From UBA668 sp049318165 (GTDB lineage: Bacteria; Actinomycetota; Acidimicrobiia; Acidimicrobiales; Ilumatobacteraceae), in NCBI GenBank assembly GCA_049318165.1, contig JBMOGW010000051.1, positions 1-16,922 on the forward strand: a stretch of DNA of 16,922 nucleotides. Direction: 5' to 3'. The translations under genes were made by a program, and so were the position numbers. Position 1 is the stretch's first letter, and the number at the start of each line of letters is the position of its first letter. Positions 14,324 to 16,922 of the stretch are shown here, one piece after another. The notes beneath the pieces are model-generated. The model searched no databases, had not been told where the DNA came from, and saw only the letters and a program-made list of their open reading frames with translations.

Positions 14324-15499
14324 ATGTCTCCCCGACGCAGCGCTGCGCTGCTCCTCGCTGCCACCGCCGTGCTCGCCTCGTGCGGCAGCGACACCACCTC
14401 GCCCACGTCCACCTCCGGCTCGACGGCCACCTCCGGTTCCACCGGCGGCACCGACACCACGGCCGTGAGCGGGGTGAGCGAGGTGACCGCCGGCCAGCCG
14501 TTCCCCGAGGACCGCTGCGCCGCCAACAAGGCCGCAGGTCCGATCGTGTACCTCTCCAGCTTCGACTTCTCGGCATCGGCGTCGATCATCGAGGTGCTGG
14601 TGGCCGACAGCAAGGGCTACTACGACGACCTGTGTCTCGACGTGCAGCTCACGCCGAGCTTCTCCGTTGAGAACTACCCGCAGGTCGCCGCCAACGAGGC
14701 GCAGTTCTCGTCCGGCGGCTCGTTCAGCGAGATGGTCGACTTCGCGGATGCCAACGACGCCGGCTACGTCGCCCTCGCCGTCGACGGCCGCACCGGCATC
14801 GATGCGCTGATCACGAAGGACGGCGCAGTGCCCGACCTCGCGTCGATCAAGGGCAAGAAGATCGGCGTCAAGGGCGCCATCACGCCGTCGGTGAAGGCGA
14901 TGCTGGCCAAGGCCGGTCTGGTGGAGGGCACCGACTACGAGACCGTGCTGCTGGAGGGGTTCGACCCGAAGGTGCACATCGAGGTGCCCGACATCGTCGG
15001 CTTCCCCGGGTACAAGAGCAACGAGCCGCTGCAGCTCGAGGCCGCCGGCATCCCGTTCCAGCTCTTCGACCCGAGCGACGACGACATCCCGGGCAGTTTC
15101 GGCATCATCTACACCAACACCACGTTCCTGACCGAGTTCCCCACGGCGGCCGAGGACTTCATGCGCGCCACGATGAAGGGTCTGGCCGACGCCGTCGCCG
15201 ACCCGAAGGCCGCTGCCCAGGTCGCCGTCGACGCGATCAACGCCAACGGCAACGCGCTGTTCCTCACCCCGGAGGGCGAGCAGGCTCGCTGGGGCGTGGA
15301 GAGCGAGCTGGTCAGCAAGGGTGTGACGCCCGAGCAGCCGCTCGGCATGCCACTGCCCGATCTGTTGACGGCGGAGGTCACCACGTATGCCTCGATCGGC
15401 CTGTTCGACGGTGTCGCTCCCGACATCTCGACGATGGCCGACCCGAGCGTCCTGCAGAAGATCTACGACGCGAGCGGCACCGTCATCTGGCCCGCCTGA
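14324..15499 (+). CDS. ABC transporter substrate-binding lipoprotein (NMT1/THI5-like)
   Basis: The product has 391 residues. The signal peptide MSPRRSAALLLAATAVLASC ends in a lipobox (Cys20), then a Ser/Thr/Gly linker to about residue 55. The two-lobed binding domain has VYLSSFDFSASASIIEVLVA, then DSKGYYDDLCLDVQL, typical of NMT1/THI5/SsuA-like proteins, followed by GVKGAITPSVKAMLAKAGLV and GFPGYKSNEPLQLE. This family binds sulfonates, nitrate, formylaminopyrimidine (ThiY) or riboflavin (RibY). I cannot tell which applies. The nearby ribF makes riboflavin worth testing, but no FMN riboswitch is present. It starts 11 bp after the fusion gene and has no clear Shine-Dalgarno site. It should be anchored outside the cell and feed the permease and ATPase encoded upstream. 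Confidence 0.9.
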   Translation: MSPRRSAALLLAATAVLASCGSDTTSPTSTSGSTATSGSTGGTDTTAVSGVSEVTAGQPFPEDRCAANKAAGPIVYLSSFDFSASASIIEVLVADSKGYYDDLCLDVQLTPSFSVENYPQVAANEAQFSSGGSFSEMVDFADANDAGYVALAVDGRTGIDALITKDGAVPDLASIKGKKIGVKGAITPSVKAMLAKAGLVEGTDYETVLLEGFDPKVHIEVPDIVGFPGYKSNEPLQLEAAGIPFQLFDPSDDDIPGSFGIIYTNTTFLTEFPTAAEDFMRATMKGLADAVADPKAAAQVAVDAINANGNALFLTPEGEQARWGVESELVSKGVTPEQPLGMPLPDLLTAEVTTYASIGLFDGVAPDISTMADPSVLQKIYDASGTVIWPA

Positions 15500-15516
15500 G
15501 GCCGCTCGGCACTCAG
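15496..15516. terminator. Bidirectional hairpin shared by convergent genes
   Basis: CTGAGGCCG-CT-CGGC-A-CTCAG folds as a 9-bp stem with one bulged A. The stop codon of the binding-protein gene (15497-15499) and that of ribF (15513-15515) both lie inside it. There is no U-tract on either strand, so it is a candidate bidirectional terminator or 3'-end stabiliser. Confidence 0.4.
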
Positions 15517-16460
15517 TCGCCGGTGAGGACCTGGCGGGCGTGCTCGATGTCGTGGTTCAGCTGGCCGATCAGTGCATCGATGCCGTCGAATTTGCGCTCG
15601 CTGCGCAGGAAGTGCGTGAACCGCACGTGGGCGTGCTCGCCGTAGAGGTCGCCGGCGAAGTCGAGCAAGTGGGCTTCGAGCAGCGACGAGTCGGCGTGCT
15701 CGTAGAACGTCGGCCGCCGGCCGAGGTTGATGGCGCACGCCTGCTGTGAACCGTCGGGCCGCACGTACCAACCTGCGTAGACGCCGTCGGACGGCAGGCA
15801 GATGCTGTTCGGCACTTCGACGTTGGCAGTCGGAAAGCCGAGCAGGCGACCGCGTTGGTCGCCCTGCACCACCTTGCCACGGGCCTCGAACGAATGACCG
15901 AGCATCTCGGCGGCGAGCTCGACCTGGCCGCCTGCCATCGCCCGGCGGATGGCGGTGGAACTGATCGGCTCGTCCGGACCGTCCGTGCGGGCCACCAGCG
16001 ACATCGGCACCACGTCGAAGTCGGCCTCGGCACCCAGCTCGCGCAGGGTGGCCACGTTCCCGCCGCGGCCGCGGCCGAAGTGGAAGTCCTCCCCCACCAC
16101 GATCGCCCTGGTCGCCAGGCAGTCGACCAGCACCCGGCGGGCGAACGACAGCGGCTCCTCCTGCGCCTGGTCGGCGTCGAAGCGCACCAGCACCGTCGCA
16201 TCGACCCCGGTGGCGTCGAGCAGCTCGAGCTTCTGATCGAGGTCGGTGAGCAGCTTCGGCGCGCTCTCGGGGCGCACCACGGAGGCAGGGTGACGGTCGA
16301 AGGTGATCACCACGGCACGAGCGCCGAGCTCGGCTGCGTGGCGGCGAACCTCGGCGATCACGGCCTGATGGCCACGGTGGACTCCGTCGTAGGCGCCGAT
16401 GGTGACGACCGCACGTTCGCCGGGAAACGGGGCGGTACTCAGGTCGGTGACGATGCGCAC
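15513..16460 (-). CDS. ribF: Bifunctional riboflavin kinase/FAD synthetase
   Basis: RibF converts riboflavin to FMN and then FAD in the cytoplasm. The product has 315 residues, the family's usual length. The N-terminal nucleotidyltransferase domain has IGAYDGVHRGH (21-31, with Tyr where Phe is common), FDRHP, VVGEDFHFGRGRGGN (121-135) and ISSTAIR (166-172). The C-terminal flavokinase domain has GRLLGFPTAN (204-213), SDGVYAGWY and NLGRRPTF. GTG 16460 is chosen because the protein then starts VRIVTDLS, as family members do, and because TAGCGT sits 8 nt upstream. A 29-residue longer frame would include the promoter. In many actinobacteria ribF lies directly beside rpsO; here 3.7 kb of opposite-strand genes separate them. 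Confidence 0.96.
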   Translation of the reverse strand: MRIVTDLSTAPFPGERAVVTIGAYDGVHRGHQAVIAEVRRHAAELGARAVVITFDRHPASVVRPESAPKLLTDLDQKLELLDATGVDATVLVRFDADQAQEEPLSFARRVLVDCLATRAIVVGEDFHFGRGRGGNVATLRELGAEADFDVVPMSLVARTDGPDEPISSTAIRRAMAGGQVELAAEMLGHSFEARGKVVQGDQRGRLLGFPTANVEVPNSICLPSDGVYAGWYVRPDGSQQACAINLGRRPTFYEHADSSLLEAHLLDFAGDLYGEHAHVRFTHFLRSERKFDGIDALIGQLNHDIEHARQVLTGD

Positions 16461-16468
16461 GAGCGACG

Positions 16469-16499
16469 ACGCTATCGCCTGAGGGCTCTCCGCCGACAA
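16469..16499 (-). promoter_or_regulatory. ribF promoter, leaderless
   Basis: On the minus strand TTGTCG (16494-16499), a 19-nt spacer and TAGCGT (16469-16474) lie 8 nt before GTG 16460. There is no Shine-Dalgarno site and no room for an FMN riboswitch in the transcript. Confidence 0.5.
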
Positions 16500-16526
16500 T
16501 GGCGGCGTGGCCTCCGACGGCAAGGC

Positions 16527-16606
16527 GAGCGGTCGGTCACGCGCCATTCGCTGGGTCGACTCCCGATGCGACCCACCTCATGTTCCCGCCACCCGACCGA
16601 CCGCTC
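16527..16606. repeat. Nested inverted-repeat structure, about 80 bp
   Basis: A perfect 12-bp inverted repeat, GAGCGGTCGGTC (16527-16538) and GACCGACCGCTC (16595-16606), encloses a second perfect 7-bp one, TGGGTCG (16552-16558) and CGACCCA (16569-16575), with a 10-nt loop. It could be a structured RNA on either strand or a small palindromic mobile element. No target-site duplication flanks it and no open frame uses it. Confidence 0.5.
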
Positions 16607-16626
16607 ATCCGCCGAGCACGACCTCC

Positions 16627-16644
16627 CGTTGTGGTCGTACAACG
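16627..16644. promoter_or_regulatory. Operator-like palindrome
   Basis: CGTTGTGGTCGTACAACG has perfect 6-bp arms (CGTTGT/ACAACG) with a 6-nt spacer, the size of a dimeric repressor site. No adjacent regulator gene points to a partner. Confidence 0.3.
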
Positions 16645-16819
16645 CACAGTGTCGCCGAAATCGATCGTGAGCGCCAGTGCCTTCGAGGCTTCTTGTGCAT
16701 CACCGGGCATTCCAACCACCGGACGTGTCATTCTCAGTTCCACCGACCGCGTTTCGTGACGGATGGGTGATCGCTGCCCCGCAGCGCGCCACGACCCTGG
16801 TGGCGGCGCCGACACGCGC

Positions 16820-16854
16820 AAGGGGCGCCACCCGACATGCGGGTGGCGCCCCTT
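16820..16854. terminator. Strong intrinsic-type hairpin
   Basis: AAGGGGCGCCACCCG and CGGGTGGCGCCCCTT form a perfect 15-bp stem with a 5-nt loop (ACATG). The stem is symmetrical with only a short A/T end and no long U-run, as often seen in actinobacterial terminators. It probably ends a minus-strand gene entering from the right edge. Confidence 0.7.
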
Positions 16855-16866
16855 GGGGTACCGCGG

Positions 16867-16922
16867 TCAGTACCGTCGGCGAGTCATCGACACACCGTCG
16901 GATTGGCCGCCAGGATCGCCGG
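16867..16922 (-). CDS. Possible 3' end of a gene entering from the right edge
   Basis: Two minus frames could be the end of a gene. One ends at TGA 16884-16886, reads PAILAANPTVCR and has the better third-position GC. The other ends at TGA 16867-16869 and reads through SMTRRRY. The strong hairpin just beyond supports some minus-strand gene ending here. Too little is present to name it; truB often neighbours ribF, but nothing here confirms that. Confidence 0.3.
   Translation of the reverse strand, partial: GDPGGQSDGVSMTRRRY

Larger units (their letters stand above)
16500..16819. other. Intergenic region upstream of ribF without a convincing gene
   Basis: Open frames here show weak third-position GC bias and no recognisable motif. 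The stretch holds a nested inverted repeat and an operator-like palindrome (separate entries). No tRNA or known riboswitch is recognisable. Confidence 0.5.

Noticed and set aside
16461..16547. 29-residue N-terminal extension of RibF
   Set aside because: It would include the -35 and -10 elements, and RibF proteins normally begin at the IVTDLS-like strand.
16461..16560. FMN riboswitch before ribF
   Set aside because: The promoter ends 8 nt before the start codon and none of the conserved FMN-element sequence is seen nearby.
16537..16821. Minus-strand open frame of 94 codons upstream of ribF
   Set aside because: Third-position GC is weak, no family is recognisable, and it overlaps the nested inverted repeat and the terminator.

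Overview
The window is GC-rich DNA with a strong G/C bias at third codon positions. It looks like an actinobacterial chromosome, most likely Acidimicrobiia (Ilumatobacter or a relative). The lineage is inferred from protein character and from the conserved rpsO-pnp-M16 peptidase-dapB order; no rRNA or marker search was possible. I find no tRNA, rRNA, CRISPR array, transposase or phage gene.

Left part (1-2940, all minus strand). The 5' end of a winged-helix protein runs off the left edge. Next come a ferritin-like di-iron protein and the TetR regulator that precedes it in the same transcription unit. The TetR promoter carries a near-perfect palindromic operator exactly between its -35 and -10. 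A universal stress protein lies upstream.

Envelope block (2973-6568). Three tightly packed minus-strand genes encode predicted lipoproteins: a type I cupredoxin, a right-handed beta-helix protein and a DUF1996-type protein. Together they look like one exported system, possibly copper-related. A divergent plus-strand gene encodes a membrane protein that may be DedA/VTT-like. After it lies a gap with a possible frameshifted small gene.

Housekeeping block (6753-11792, minus strand). Transcription runs rpsO, pnp, M16 peptidase, dapB. PNPase carries a long Arg/Gly/Asp-rich tail. The rpsO-pnp spacer holds a strong RNA hairpin.

Plus-strand cassette (11944-15499). ABC ATPase, ABC permease, an unusual chorismate mutase/HPPD-like VOC fusion and an NMT1/THI5-like substrate-binding lipoprotein lie between rpsO and ribF. 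Those two genes are neighbours on one strand in many actinobacteria, so the cassette looks like an insertion into a conserved block. Its substrate is unknown.

Right part. ribF (minus) converges on the cassette, with both stop codons inside one hairpin. Beyond ribF is about 360 bp without a convincing gene. It holds a nested inverted-repeat structure, an operator-like palindrome and a 15-bp perfect hairpin terminator, followed by what may be the end of another minus-strand gene.

A feature of the whole window is that eight starts are preceded at 7-8 nt by a TAnnnT hexamer and lack a Shine-Dalgarno sequence, which is the signature of leaderless transcription. Most genes in internal operon positions have Shine-Dalgarno sites instead.
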